Shown here in pieces: positions 25,370 through 35,938 of a stretch of DNA of 64,000 nucleotides. The stretch covers positions 1-64,000 of the forward strand of contig CANMIP010000008.1 in assembly GCA_947497945.1 (NCBI GenBank), given 5' to 3'. The first letter of the stretch is position 1. Every line of letters begins with the position of its first letter. The position numbers and the translations under genes were made by a program. The stretch is from an uncultured Tropicimonas sp. (GTDB lineage Bacteria > Pseudomonadota > Alphaproteobacteria > Rhodobacterales > Rhodobacteraceae). The notes under the pieces are model-generated. The model worked only from the letters and a program-made list of their open reading frames with translations, did no database searches and had not been told where the DNA came from.

Positions 25370-27309
25370 GTGGGGCGCTGCGCGAACTCGCCCATCTTGC
25401 CGGAATATACGACGATTACTGGGACCAGAAGGGCACCCTCCGGGCGACCGGCGCCGCGACCGATATCGCGTTGCTGGAGGCGATGGGATTTGCGGTTGGC
25501 AGCGAGGAAGAGATCGCGGCGACGCTGGCACGGCTGCAGGACGAAGCGGCCCGGCGCGCCCTGCCCCGCTGGCTGATCCTCGAGCCGGGCACCGAATCCC
25601 GCGCGGCGCTCCAGGCGCCTGCGGAGGCGATCCGCCTGATCCGGGAGAGCGGTGAGACAGAGATATTGCCGGTTGGGCCCGATCCGGTCCTGCCGGCCGG
25701 CACGGAGGTGACCTTGCCACCGCTGCCGGTGGGCATCCATGTGCTCTCGATCGATGGCGAGGAGACGACGTTACTGGTCGCGCCGCCGCGCATCGAGCTG
25801 CCGCCGCCGGGCTGGGGCGTGACATTGCCGCTCTACGGGCTGCGCAGCGCCGAAGAAGGCGGTCTGGGCGATTACGACGACCTGAAACAGGCGGTCACGG
25901 CGCTCGGCCGGGCCGGCGCGAGCTTTGTCGGGCTGAACCCGGTCCATGCCGGTTTCCCGACCGACAAGAACGCCTTCAGCCCCTATTCGCCGGCGCATCG
26001 GCGCCGCCTGGCGACTATGCATATCGGGCTGGGCGCGGCGCGGCCGAACGGTGGCGGCGAGTTGATCGACTATCCCACGATCGTTCCGGCGCATCGGGCT
26101 GCGCTCGAAACAGCCTTCGACAGTTTTGAGGCCGAAGGCGGAGATCCCGCTTTCGACGCCTGGCTGGAGGCCGAGGGCGGTTCCCTGGAACGGTTTGCCA
26201 CCCACCAGGCGCTGTCCGACCTGCACGGCCCCTATTGGCTGCATTGGGACACGACGCTGCGGGACGCGTTCTCGCCGACCGTGGTTGCCTTTCGAGAGGC
26301 AAATACGCGCGCGATCCGCTTTCATTCCTGGCTGCAATGGACGGCCGAACGGCAGCTTGCCGCTGTCTCCGAGGCGGCCGAGGCAGAGGGGATGCGCTAC
26401 GGGCTCTATCTCGATCTCGCCGTCGGCACCCACCCGCATGGGGCGGAGACCTGGTCCGACGGGGCGGTCTTCGCGCCCGGCGTGTCGCTGGGCGCGCCGC
26501 CGGACGCCTTTTCGCCGGATGGACAGGTCTGGGCGCTGGCGCCGTTCAACCCGCATGCGCTGGCGGCAATGCATTTCCGACCCTTGGCCGAGACGCTGCG
26601 GCGGCAGATGCGCTTTGCCAAGCTCTTGCGGATCGATCACGTTCTCGGCTTCGAGCGCGCCTTCTGGGTGCCGACGGATGCCGACGCGCCGGGAACTTAC
26701 GTGGTGATGCCGCGCGAGGCGATGCTGGCCGTGGTCCGCATCGAAGCGGCGCGCGCGGGCGCGGTGGTGATCGGCGAGGACCTTGGCAATGTGCCGGACG
26801 GGTTGCAGGCGGCGATGAGCCGCTCGGGCCTGCTGGGCTGCCGGCTCTGCATGTTCGAACAGCCCAACCATGCCGAGTTTCGCGAGCCGGAAGACTATAC
26901 CGAGGCCGCGCTGGCCTCCTTTGGCAGCCATGACGTGCCGGTCTGGGCCGGGTGGCGCGCGGCGCGCGATGTCGAAATCCGCCACGAGCTGGGCTATATC
27001 ACGGATGATGACTATCCGAACGCGCTGGACTGGCGGCGCAGCGAGGTTGCCGGTTTCGACCGTCTTGCCGGAACGGAAGATGGCAGCGCCGATGCGCTGC
27101 ATCGTTTCCTGGGCAGCGTGAAGAGCCGTCTCGTGGCACTGCAGCTTGCGGATATTCTGGGCGTGGTCGAACAGGACAACCTGCCGGGCACTGTCGACAC
27201 CCATCCCAATTGGCGTCGGCGCCTGCCGGTCGGCGTCGCGGCGCTGGACGGGCACGAGGATGTGCTGCGCGCCGCCGAAATCATGAAAGAATCCGGCCGA
27301 AGGGAGTGA
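25366..27309 (+). CDS. malQ: 4-alpha-glucanotransferase (amylomaltase)
   Basis: This GH77 enzyme transfers short alpha-1,4-glucan segments and recycles the malto-oligosaccharides released by debranching. The 647 residues include an N-terminal domain, GLRSAEEGGLGDYDDLKQ, the nucleophile motif LRIDHVLGFERAFWVP, the acid motif VVIGEDLGNVPDG and a third aspartate in FGSHDVPVWAG. The ATG overlaps the glgX stop (ATGA), so translation is coupled. pgm begins three bases after its stop. Confidence 0.95.
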   Translation: MSGALRELAHLAGIYDDYWDQKGTLRATGAATDIALLEAMGFAVGSEEEIAATLARLQDEAARRALPRWLILEPGTESRAALQAPAEAIRLIRESGETEILPVGPDPVLPAGTEVTLPPLPVGIHVLSIDGEETTLLVAPPRIELPPPGWGVTLPLYGLRSAEEGGLGDYDDLKQAVTALGRAGASFVGLNPVHAGFPTDKNAFSPYSPAHRRRLATMHIGLGAARPNGGGELIDYPTIVPAHRAALETAFDSFEAEGGDPAFDAWLEAEGGSLERFATHQALSDLHGPYWLHWDTTLRDAFSPTVVAFREANTRAIRFHSWLQWTAERQLAAVSEAAEAEGMRYGLYLDLAVGTHPHGAETWSDGAVFAPGVSLGAPPDAFSPDGQVWALAPFNPHALAAMHFRPLAETLRRQMRFAKLLRIDHVLGFERAFWVPTDADAPGTYVVMPREAMLAVVRIEAARAGAVVIGEDLGNVPDGLQAAMSRSGLLGCRLCMFEQPNHAEFREPEDYTEAALASFGSHDVPVWAGWRAARDVEIRHELGYITDDDYPNALDWRRSEVAGFDRLAGTEDGSADALHRFLGSVKSRLVALQLADILGVVEQDNLPGTVDTHPNWRRRLPVGVAALDGHEDVLRAAEIMKESGRRE

Positions 27310-28944
<1,635 letters not shown>

Positions 28945-28995
28945 TCCAAGGCAAAGGTCGCAGATCCGTTCCAGACGATACCTGATAGCAAGGTA

Positions 28996-29041
28996 ACGCT
29001 GGGGTCGGCCGGACATGTTCCGGCCCGCCCCTGCCCAGCGT
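28996..29041 (+). terminator. stem-loop downstream of pgm, possible terminator
   Basis: The outer arms ACGCTGGG (28996-29003) and CCCAGCGT (29034-29041) enclose an inner GGCCGGA/TCCGGCC hairpin, giving a branched or extended stem-loop just past the glycogen operon. There is no T-run after it, so it may work with Rho or only protect the 3' end of the message. Confidence 0.45.
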
Positions 29042-29121
29042 CATTCCTGCGCGGTTGTGATGCAGATGACCGCGAAAAAAGACACCCTGAACGCGCTTTA
29101 CATCTTAAAAGCAATGGCTTG

Positions 29122-29298
29122 ATGGCAATTGGCGCCGACGGGGCGGAGAAGAACCGGGTTGATGTGAACCTGCAGTACACGGGGTCGGTCGATATCCGGC
29201 GGGAGATCATCGAGGCGGTGCGGCAAGGGCCTGCGCTGGTCGAGGTGTTGCCCGCGCGACTCACCTTGGGTCCGCTCTTGCAAGATGAGTCGATGTGA
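29122..29298 (+). CDS. small hypothetical open frame, weak support
   Basis: A 58-codon frame with coding-like composition (REIIEAVRQGPALVEVLPARLTLG region) lies between pgm and ftsB. A second short frame just upstream (29059-29121, MQMTAKKDTLNALY...) ends where this one begins, so the two could be one gene split by a frameshift. No family was recognised and there is no clear Shine-Dalgarno. It may be a remnant. Confidence 0.25.
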   Translation: MAIGADGAEKNRVDVNLQYTGSVDIRREIIEAVRQGPALVEVLPARLTLGPLLQDESM

Positions 29299-29375
29299 CG
29301 GTTTTGTTTCCGGTTCCGATCGTGGCAATGTAGCTTCAACGCCGCCCGCTTCACGAGGCGGCCCAGAGGCAGAGC

Positions 29376-29678
29376 ATGGGCAATTCCAATTCGCATCCGG
29401 CGGTCAATTCCGCGGTATTCCTGACCGGCTTCATGCTGTTGGCGATGTATTTCACGTTCGCTGCGGTACAGGGCGATTACGGGCTGTTCCGCCGGATCGA
29501 GATCGAGGCGGAGACCCGCGCGCTGGAAGCCGAGCGCGCAGAGCTTGAGCTTGCCGTGGCCGAGATGCGCAACAAGACGCATCGGCTCTCCGAGGACTAT
29601 CTCGACCTCGACCTGCTGGACGAGCAGGCGCGCGACGTTCTCGGGTTGATCCGCTTCGACGAGATCGTCATCCGCTGA
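29376..29678 (+). CDS. ftsB: septum formation initiator FtsB/DivIC-family protein
   Basis: This 100-aa single-pass protein has a membrane helix at about 12-30 followed by a coiled coil (about 38-70, EIEAETRALEAERAELELAV) and a C-terminal DYLDLDLLDEQARDVLG. This is the layout of FtsB-like divisome proteins that link FtsL/FtsQ in the inner membrane. Its location upstream of pdhA is the usual one in alphaproteobacteria. An unrelated gene on the opposite strand has been placed between it and pdhA. Confidence 0.85.
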   Translation: MGNSNSHPAVNSAVFLTGFMLLAMYFTFAAVQGDYGLFRRIEIEAETRALEAERAELELAVAEMRNKTHRLSEDYLDLDLLDEQARDVLGLIRFDEIVIR

Positions 29679-29702
29679 TCCGCACGCCGCGCGAGCGGGA
29701 TA

Positions 29703-30275
29703 TCACCGCGGCGCACCAAGAGCGTGCGACTCCACCATCATCACGGTACCATCCGGCAGGAATTCGTAGAGATTTCCGTCCCAGCCGGCAAAGTCGATCA
29801 CCCCGCCAGCGACAACGGAGCGCCGCCGCCGCCAATACCATTGCGTGGCGTCCGCGGCGCGTATCGTCGCCTTGGTATAGAAGGCCATTTCCTGGAAGAG
29901 CCGTTGCCCGTCCCGGCTTGTCCCCTCATAGCCCGGCGCCGTCTCCGCGGCACTGCAAGCGTAGACGGTGATTGTCGAGACCACAGAGTCCAGTTCGCCG
30001 AAATGTTGAACATTGAGATGGCGCAGGTTCTCGCGGCAGAGCTGGAGCCCGCTGCCGCCGATCGAGTCGACCACCGTGCGCTGGTGGACATAGTCGTTAT
30101 GGCTCTCGAAGCCATGGCACATGATGTCGAGCGTGATCGGACCGGCCTGTGCCAGGGCATACTGCCTGAGCCGGGCCAATGCGTTTACAAGCTGAGTGGT
30201 CTGGTTCACCACGAGGTTGAAATTGGCAGTGGGCGCTGTTCCCGCGAGCCGGAGGTCATGAAGAATCGCATGCAT
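29703..30275 (-). CDS. caspase-fold-like (DUF4347/CHAT-like) protein of unknown role
   Basis: The 190-aa protein starts at MHAILHDLRLAG, which has AAGGA at good spacing; an upstream in-frame start would add 33 poor residues. It was not matched to a named family with certainty. However, the strand-loop pattern ITLDIMCHGF (His54-Gly55), then STITVYACSAA (Cys107), then GQRLFQEMAFYTKATIRAAD follows the His...Cys dyad layout of clan CD peptidase folds (DUF4347, CHAT, caspase-like). There is no signal peptide and no membrane segment. It lies alone, opposite to ftsB and the pdh operon. The His/Cys dyad assignment is inference from pattern. Confidence 0.6.
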   Translation of the reverse strand: MHAILHDLRLAGTAPTANFNLVVNQTTQLVNALARLRQYALAQAGPITLDIMCHGFESHNDYVHQRTVVDSIGGSGLQLCRENLRHLNVQHFGELDSVVSTITVYACSAAETAPGYEGTSRDGQRLFQEMAFYTKATIRAADATQWYWRRRRSVVAGGVIDFAGWDGNLYEFLPDGTVMMVESHALGAPR

Positions 30276-30548
30276 GGTTCGTCCTTCGCAAAAATAGTGT
30301 TGGTCTTCGAAAAATGGAATCTTGTCGGAATACCTGCCTGGCCCCAGTCTACCCCAAAAATGACGCTGGGTCACAAATTCGAGCCATGCAAAAGGGCGCG
30401 CGAGCGTCCCACCAGGCGCATGGCGGCTTTTCGGGGTTGAAAAGCGGATTCCGCCAGCAGGCGATACGTTTTTCCTGTGCGTTGCCCGTGCGCCTCTGCT
30501 AGAGGTAATTCAACGTTAAACTATTCTTTGGCGAGGGAGGCCCTGCGG

Positions 30549-31544
30549 ATGGCAGCGCGACGGACCACCAAGAAACCGAATGTCTCCAAGGAGGAGCTGC
30601 TCGGCTACTATCGGGACATGTTGATGATCCGGCGTTTCGAGGAGAAAGCCGGACAGCTTTACGGGATGGGGCTGATTGGCGGCTTCTGTCACCTCTATAT
30701 CGGCCAAGAGGCCGTCGTGGTCGGGCTCGAGGCCGCGACCGAAGAGGGCGACAAACGCATCACCTCCTATCGCGACCATGGTCACATGCTCGCTTGCGGC
30801 ATGGATCCGAAGGGCGTGATGGCCGAGCTGACGGGCCGCGAGGGCGGCTATTCGCGCGGCAAGGGCGGCTCGATGCACATGTTCTCGAAAGAGAAGCATT
30901 TCTATGGTGGTCACGGGATCGTCGGCGCGCAGGTGCCGCTCGGCGCCGGTCTCGCCTTCGCCGACAAGTATAACGACAACCAGCGCGTGACCTTCACCTA
31001 TTTCGGCGATGGCGCTGCGAACCAGGGCCAGGTCTACGAGACCTTCAACATGGCCGCGATCTGGGATCTACCGGTGATCTTCGTCATCGAGAACAACCAG
31101 TATGCGATGGGTACGGCGCAGCAGCGCTCGACCTCCTCCCAGGAGATCTACAAGCGCGGCGAAGCCTTCGGCATTCCCGGCGAGGAAGTCGACGGCATGG
31201 ACGTGCTGGCCGTGAAGGCGGCATCCGAGAAGGCGGTTGCACATTGCCGGTCTGGCAAGGGCCCCTACATCCTTGAAGTGAAGACCTATCGCTATCGTGG
31301 TCACTCCATGTCGGACCCGGCCAAGTACCGCACGCGCGAAGAAGTTCAGAAGATGCGCGAAGAGCGCGACCCGATCGAGGGCGTGCGCCAGCTTCTGCTG
31401 ACGGGCAAGCATGCGACGGAAGAAGAGCTGAAAGCGGTCGACAAGGAGATCAAGGATATCGTCAACGAATCCGCCGAATTCTCCAAGCAGAGCCCCGAGC
31501 CCGCGCTCGAAGAGCTCTGGACCGACATCTACGCCGACGCGTAA
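30549..31544 (+). CDS. pdhA: pyruvate dehydrogenase E1 component, alpha subunit
   Basis: This subunit, with PdhB, decarboxylates pyruvate using thiamine diphosphate. The 331-residue length fits alphaproteobacterial PdhA. The ThDP motif runs from GDGAANQGQVYETFNMAA to VIENNQYAMGT, and the phosphorylation-loop-like RYRGHSMSDPAKYRTREE is present. The ATG at MAARRTTKKPNV is taken because the frame upstream is not coding-like. It is first in pdhA-pdhB-pdhC. Confidence 0.97.
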   Translation: MAARRTTKKPNVSKEELLGYYRDMLMIRRFEEKAGQLYGMGLIGGFCHLYIGQEAVVVGLEAATEEGDKRITSYRDHGHMLACGMDPKGVMAELTGREGGYSRGKGGSMHMFSKEKHFYGGHGIVGAQVPLGAGLAFADKYNDNQRVTFTYFGDGAANQGQVYETFNMAAIWDLPVIFVIENNQYAMGTAQQRSTSSQEIYKRGEAFGIPGEEVDGMDVLAVKAASEKAVAHCRSGKGPYILEVKTYRYRGHSMSDPAKYRTREEVQKMREERDPIEGVRQLLLTGKHATEEELKAVDKEIKDIVNESAEFSKQSPEPALEELWTDIYADA

Positions 31545-31571
31545 GCCACAGACAGTACGGAGAAAAGACGA

Positions 31572-32942
31572 ATGGCAACCGAAATTCTGATGCCCGCGCT
31601 GTCGCCGACCATGGAGGAAGGCACCCTGGCGCGCTGGCTGGTCAAGGAAGGCGATACCGTGTCTTCCGGCGACATCATGGCCGAGATCGAGACCGACAAG
31701 GCGACCATGGAGTTTGAAGCGGTCGACGAGGGAATCGTTGGCAAGCTGCTCGTGGCCGAAGGCACCGAGGGCGTGGCGGTGAACGCACCGATCGCGATCC
31801 TGGTTGAGGAAGGTGAGGATGTTGAGGCCGCGCTGAGCGCCGCCCCCGCCGAAGCCCCTGCCCCGGCCGCCGCGGCAGCGGCCCCGGTGGCCGCCGCATC
31901 AGCCCCGGCCGCGCCGATCCCGAGCGCCGTGCTGGAACCGGACTACCCGGAAGGCACAGCGATGAAGCAGCAGACCGTCCGCGAGGCGCTGCGCGACGCG
32001 ATGGCCGAAGAGATGACGCGCGACGAGAGCGTCTACCTGATGGGCGAGGAAGTGGCCGAGTACCAGGGCGCCTACAAGGTGTCCCAGGGTCTGCTCGACC
32101 AGTTCGGCGCCAAGCGGGTGATCGACACGCCGATCACAGAGCATGGTTTCACCGGCATCGCCGTCGGCTCCGCCTTTGGCGGGTTGCGCCCGATCGTCGA
32201 GTTCATGACCTTCAACTTCGCCATGCAGGCGATCGACCATATCATCAACTCAGCGGCCAAGACGCTTTACATGTCCGGCGGCCAGATGGGGTGTCCGATC
32301 GTGTTCCGCGGATCCAATGGCGCCGCCGCCCGGGTTGGCGCCCAGCACAGCCAGGATTACGCCGCCTGGTATGCGCAGATCCCGGGCCTGAAAGTGGTTC
32401 AACCCTACTGCGCCTCGGACGCCAAAGGGCTTCTCAAGAGCGCTATCCGCGACCCGAACCCGGTGATATTCCTGGAGAACGAGATCCTCTATGGCCGTAG
32501 CTTCGAGGTCCCGGACCTGGAAGACTACACGGTGCCGTTCGGCAAGGCCCGGATCTGGCGCGAAGGCTCGGACGTGACGATCGTTTCCTTCGGCATCGGC
32601 ATGCAATACGCGCTGGAAGCCGCTGAAAAGCTTGCCGAAGACGGGATCGAGGCCGAAGTGATCGATCTGCGGTCGCTGCGCCCGCTCGATTATGACACGC
32701 TGCTGGCATCGGTCATGAAGACCAACCGCTGCGTGACCGTGGAAGAGGGCTGGCCTGTTGCCTCCATCGGCAACCATCTCTCGGCCTATCTCATGGAGAA
32801 CGCGTTCGATTATCTCGATGCGCCGGTGATCAACTGCACCGGCAAGGACGTTCCCATGCCCTATGCCGCCAATCTCGAAAAGCTCGCGCTCGTGACCACC
32901 GACGAGGTGATCGCGGCTGTCAAGCAAGTCACCTATCGCTGA
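31572..32942 (+). CDS. pdhB: pyruvate dehydrogenase E1 component, beta subunit with N-terminal lipoyl domain
   Basis: The 456-residue protein is a fusion typical of alphaproteobacteria. Residues 1-80 form a lipoyl domain with the modified lysine K43 in [11 protein letters not shown]. An Ala/Pro-rich linker follows (about 85-120), then the E1-beta transketolase-like domain ([31 protein letters not shown]). The lipoyl domain is almost identical to that of PdhC next door. It starts 27 bases after pdhA. Confidence 0.97.
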   Translation: MATEILMPALSPTMEEGTLARWLVKEGDTVSSGDIMAEIETDKATMEFEAVDEGIVGKLLVAEGTEGVAVNAPIAILVEEGEDVEAALSAAPAEAPAPAAAAAAPVAAASAPAAPIPSAVLEPDYPEGTAMKQQTVREALRDAMAEEMTRDESVYLMGEEVAEYQGAYKVSQGLLDQFGAKRVIDTPITEHGFTGIAVGSAFGGLRPIVEFMTFNFAMQAIDHIINSAAKTLYMSGGQMGCPIVFRGSNGAAARVGAQHSQDYAAWYAQIPGLKVVQPYCASDAKGLLKSAIRDPNPVIFLENEILYGRSFEVPDLEDYTVPFGKARIWREGSDVTIVSFGIGMQYALEAAEKLAEDGIEAEVIDLRSLRPLDYDTLLASVMKTNRCVTVEEGWPVASIGNHLSAYLMENAFDYLDAPVINCTGKDVPMPYAANLEKLALVTTDEVIAAVKQVTYR

Positions 32943-32952
32943 GGACAGAGAC

Positions 32953-34257
32953 ATGCCGACTGAAATTCTGATGCCTGCACTGTCTCCGACCATGGAAGAA
33001 GGCACGCTGGCGAAATGGCTGGTGAAAGAAGGGGATGAGGTATCGTCCGGCGACCTGCTGGCCGAGATCGAAACCGACAAGGCGACGATGGAGTTCGAAG
33101 CCGTGGACGAAGGCGTGATCGGCAAGATCCTCGTAGCCGAGGGCACCGAGGGCGTCGCCGTCAACTCGCCGATCGCTGTGCTGCTCGCCGAGGGTGAAAG
33201 CGCCGACGATATTGGCAACCTGTCCGCTGCGGCACCCGCCCCATCAGCTGCTCCGGCGCCGGACGCTGACGCGGCTGGCTCGGCACCCGCAGCAGCTGCT
33301 GCCCCGGCTCCGGCCGCGTCGGCCGCGGCAGATGGCTCGCGAATCTTCGCAAGCCCGCTCGCCAGGCGCATTGCCGCGGACAAGGGCCTAGACCTGAGCC
33401 AGATCCAGGGCTCCGGGCCGCGTGGCCGCATCGTCAAGGCCGATGTGATTGACGCATCCGCGGCCCCTGCCCCCGCACCGGCAGCACAAGCGCCGAAAGC
33501 GGCTGCCGCAGCTACAGCGCCGACCGGTCCTTCGACCGATGCCGTGCTCAGGACCTATGCCGACCGCGACTTCGAAGAGATCTCGCTCGACGGCATGCGC
33601 AAGACCGTAGCTGCGCGCCTCACCGAGGCCAAGCAGACGATCCCGCATTTCTACCTGCGCCGCGATATCAAGCTCGACGCTCTGCTGAAGTTCCGCTCCA
33701 CGCTGAACAAGCAACTCGAAGCCCGTGGTGTGAAGCTCTCGGTCAATGACTTCATCATCAAGGCCAGTGCGCTCGCGTTGCAAGCCGTTCCCGAAGCCAA
33801 CCGAGTCTGGGCCGGCGATCGCATGCTTCAGCTCAAGCCGTCCGATGTTGCCGTCGCGGTTGCCATTGACGGCGGCCTGTTCACGCCGGTGCTGAAGGAT
33901 GCCGAGATGAAGTCTCTCTCTGCGCTTTCCGCGGAAATGAAGGACCTCGCTGCCCGCGCGCGCGACAAGAAGCTGGCACCGCATGAATATGTCGGCGGCA
34001 CCTTTGCAATCTCCAATCTCGGAATGTTTGGCATCGACAATTTCGACGCCGTCATCAATCCGCCCCATGGCGCGATTCTTGCCGTCGGCGCAGGGGCCAA
34101 GAAACCCGTGGTCGGTGAGGATGGAGAACTCGCCGTCGCAACCGTGATGTCTGTGACCCTATCGGTCGACCACCGCGTGATCGATGGCGCCCTTGGAGCG
34201 CAGCTTCTCCAGGCCATAGTGGACAACCTGGAGAACCCACTCGGAATGCTCGCCTAA
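32953..34257 (+). CDS. pdhC: pyruvate dehydrogenase E2 component, dihydrolipoamide acetyltransferase
   Basis: This protein forms the core of the complex and transfers the acetyl group to CoA. The 434 residues comprise one lipoyl domain (K43), an Ala/Pro linker, a peripheral subunit-binding domain at about 135-170 ([27 protein letters not shown]) and the catalytic domain ending in [17 protein letters not shown] with the catalytic His and Asp. It begins 10 bases after pdhB and is followed by a strong terminator. No E3 gene is adjacent. Confidence 0.97.
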   Translation: MPTEILMPALSPTMEEGTLAKWLVKEGDEVSSGDLLAEIETDKATMEFEAVDEGVIGKILVAEGTEGVAVNSPIAVLLAEGESADDIGNLSAAAPAPSAAPAPDADAAGSAPAAAAAPAPAASAAADGSRIFASPLARRIAADKGLDLSQIQGSGPRGRIVKADVIDASAAPAPAPAAQAPKAAAAATAPTGPSTDAVLRTYADRDFEEISLDGMRKTVAARLTEAKQTIPHFYLRRDIKLDALLKFRSTLNKQLEARGVKLSVNDFIIKASALALQAVPEANRVWAGDRMLQLKPSDVAVAVAIDGGLFTPVLKDAEMKSLSALSAEMKDLAARARDKKLAPHEYVGGTFAISNLGMFGIDNFDAVINPPHGAILAVGAGAKKPVVGEDGELAVATVMSVTLSVDHRVIDGALGAQLLQAIVDNLENPLGMLA

Positions 34258-34276
34258 TCGGGGACCCCAGAACAAA

Positions 34277-34307
34277 AAAAGGCCTGCCCATCTCGGGCAG
34301 GCCTTTT
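34277..34307. terminator. rho-independent terminator between pdhC and cysE (bidirectional)
   Basis: The perfect 9-bp stem GGCCTGCCC (34281-34289) / GGGCAGGCC (34295-34303) has a 5-base loop and is flanked by an A-run before (up to seven A) and a T-run after (TTTT). It is therefore symmetrical and serves both the rightward pdh operon and the leftward cysE message. Confidence 0.92.
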
Positions 34308-34326
34308 ATAGTTTTGCCTCGGGCGA

Positions 34327-35133
34327 TCAATGCTCGTCGAGCATCTGATCCATAGAAACGGCAGGTTGAGAACATCCTGCTTCGCCGACAATTCGGGCTG
34401 GCACGCCAGCAGCAGTCACATGTTCGGGTAGATCGTCAAGTACCACCGAACCTGCAGCAATCCTGCTGCAGGCGCCGATCGTGATATTCCCGAGGATCTT
34501 CGCTCCTGCTCCGATCATGACGCAATCGCCGATTTTCGGGTGTCTGTCTCCATTTTCCTTGCCGGTGCCGCCAAGGGTTACGGAATGCAACATGGAGACA
34601 TTGTCTCCCACCACCGCCGTCTCGCCAATCACGATCGAGTGGGCATGATCAATCATGAGCCCTCGTCCCAAGCGAGCAGCAGGATGGATGTCGATCCCGA
34701 ACACCTCAGATATCCGCATCTGAAGGAAATAGGCCATATCCGCCCGTCCTTGCCGCCAGAGCCAGTGACCAACCCTATAAGCCTGCAAAGCCTGGAACCC
34801 TTTGAAGAAAAGGATTGGCTGCAACATACGATGCGTTGCCGGATCCCTTTCAAGAGTCGCCACGAGATCTGCGCGCGCTGCGGTACCAAGATCACTTTCC
34901 CTTGAATATGCCTCGTCGCCGATTTCCCGCAGGATCTGCTCCGACATTTCCCCAGACGCCAGCTTCAGGGAGATACGGTAAGCAAGTGCACGTTCGAGAG
35001 TCTGGTGGTGCAGAAGACTGGAATGGACCAACCCTCCAAGGAGCGGTTCATCCTGAACAGCTTGATTTGCTTCTTTACGGATCCGGCTCCAGACAGGATC
35101 CACTTCCCGCAGACGGTCACGCGGCTCAAGCAT
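34327..35133 (-). CDS. cysE: serine O-acetyltransferase
   Basis: CysE acetylates serine with acetyl-CoA, the first step of cysteine synthesis. The 268-residue protein has the helical N-terminal domain and the left-handed beta-helix of hexapeptide repeats (IGETAVVGDNVSMLHSVTLGGTGKENGDRHP, IGAGAKILGNITIGACSRI). The catalytic His/Asp lie in GLMIDHAHSIVIGE. The ATG at 35133 has AGGGAG eight bases upstream and is preferred to a GTG three codons earlier. Codon use is clearly more AT-rich than in pdhC, resembling the adjacent GTA tail genes. Confidence 0.95.
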   Translation of the reverse strand: MLEPRDRLREVDPVWSRIRKEANQAVQDEPLLGGLVHSSLLHHQTLERALAYRISLKLASGEMSEQILREIGDEAYSRESDLGTAARADLVATLERDPATHRMLQPILFFKGFQALQAYRVGHWLWRQGRADMAYFLQMRISEVFGIDIHPAARLGRGLMIDHAHSIVIGETAVVGDNVSMLHSVTLGGTGKENGDRHPKIGDCVMIGAGAKILGNITIGACSRIAAGSVVLDDLPEHVTAAGVPARIVGEAGCSQPAVSMDQMLDEH

Positions 35134-35230
35134 GAATATCACTCCCTGATCGCAAGATTTCCTGTTCGCAACCTAAGCATCCCGGAGCCAGGCGAAAAGG
35201 TCAAACATCAGGGAGGGGCCGTTTTACTCA

Positions 35231-35938
35231 TCAAGAGGGCAACGCGATCCGGTAAACATGCGCCGCAATCTTGAGCTTTCCACCGGCGAAATTGCCACCC
35301 TCAGGAACCACTCGAACCGACTTCGGCGAGTAGATTGCGGTCGGCTGGCCGAGGATTCCGGTGCAATAGGACTCCGCTTCCAACCCCATTCCAGTCCCAA
35401 AGAGGATTCCTCCCGAATTGAGATCAAGCGCCCAACTCGACACGGTGCCCTCAATGGCTTCCACAACTCGCGCCGAACAGGCAAAAATCACCGAGTCGGA
35501 CGGAATATCAAGTCCTACGGCCTGTGCACCGCCGGCAACAATTTCATGTTCGACCTCTAGCACATCAAATCTGGCAGCCGCCCCGTTCGGCGCAGCCGCC
35601 AATACGCCAGATTGCCAACTCCCCTGAAGGTAGGTCGCCCGAGAATGCTCGTCTACCAACCATGCTGACCAACCGTTCATAGGCGCAACAAAGATCCACC
35701 CGCCATTGCTTGCCAGCGCCAGCAAACCATCCTGCCCCTCCCAGTCTTCCGAGCACCCCATCGGAAGGGCATAACAGTCACCGTCCGAGGAACTCGCCGG
35801 GGGTGTCGAAAGTCCTCGCGACTGAAGCGTGATCTGCGCCAACCCGTCGAGCCGGACGAGTGCCTCATTGACGGTGACATGTTTCTGCGCCTGGCTCGCC
35901 TGCAGCAACGGCAGATGGAAGGTTCTGGTTTCACTCAT
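35231..35938 (-). CDS. DUF2793-domain protein, putative GTA tail fibre/spike
   Basis: The 235-aa protein begins MSETRTFHLPLLQASQAQKHVTVNEALVRLD, the characteristic opening of DUF2793 proteins, followed by a beta-rich domain. In R. capsulatus a DUF2793 protein, encoded away from the main cluster, is a component of the GTA tail. Here the gene overlaps the end of g15 by eight bases, so it belongs to the same transcript. It probably contributes to recipient-cell attachment (inference). The C-terminal half (from about residue 130) has no match I recognise. Confidence 0.8.
   Translation of the reverse strand: MSETRTFHLPLLQASQAQKHVTVNEALVRLDGLAQITLQSRGLSTPPASSSDGDCYALPMGCSEDWEGQDGLLALASNGGWIFVAPMNGWSAWLVDEHSRATYLQGSWQSGVLAAAPNGAAARFDVLEVEHEIVAGGAQAVGLDIPSDSVIFACSARVVEAIEGTVSSWALDLNSGGILFGTGMGLEAESYCTGILGQPTAIYSPKSVRVVPEGGNFAGGKLKIAAHVYRIALPS

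Noticed and set aside
23252-25825. 850-codon antisense open frame over glgX
   Set aside because: Same GC-driven shadow; Arg/His-rich composition and no motif.
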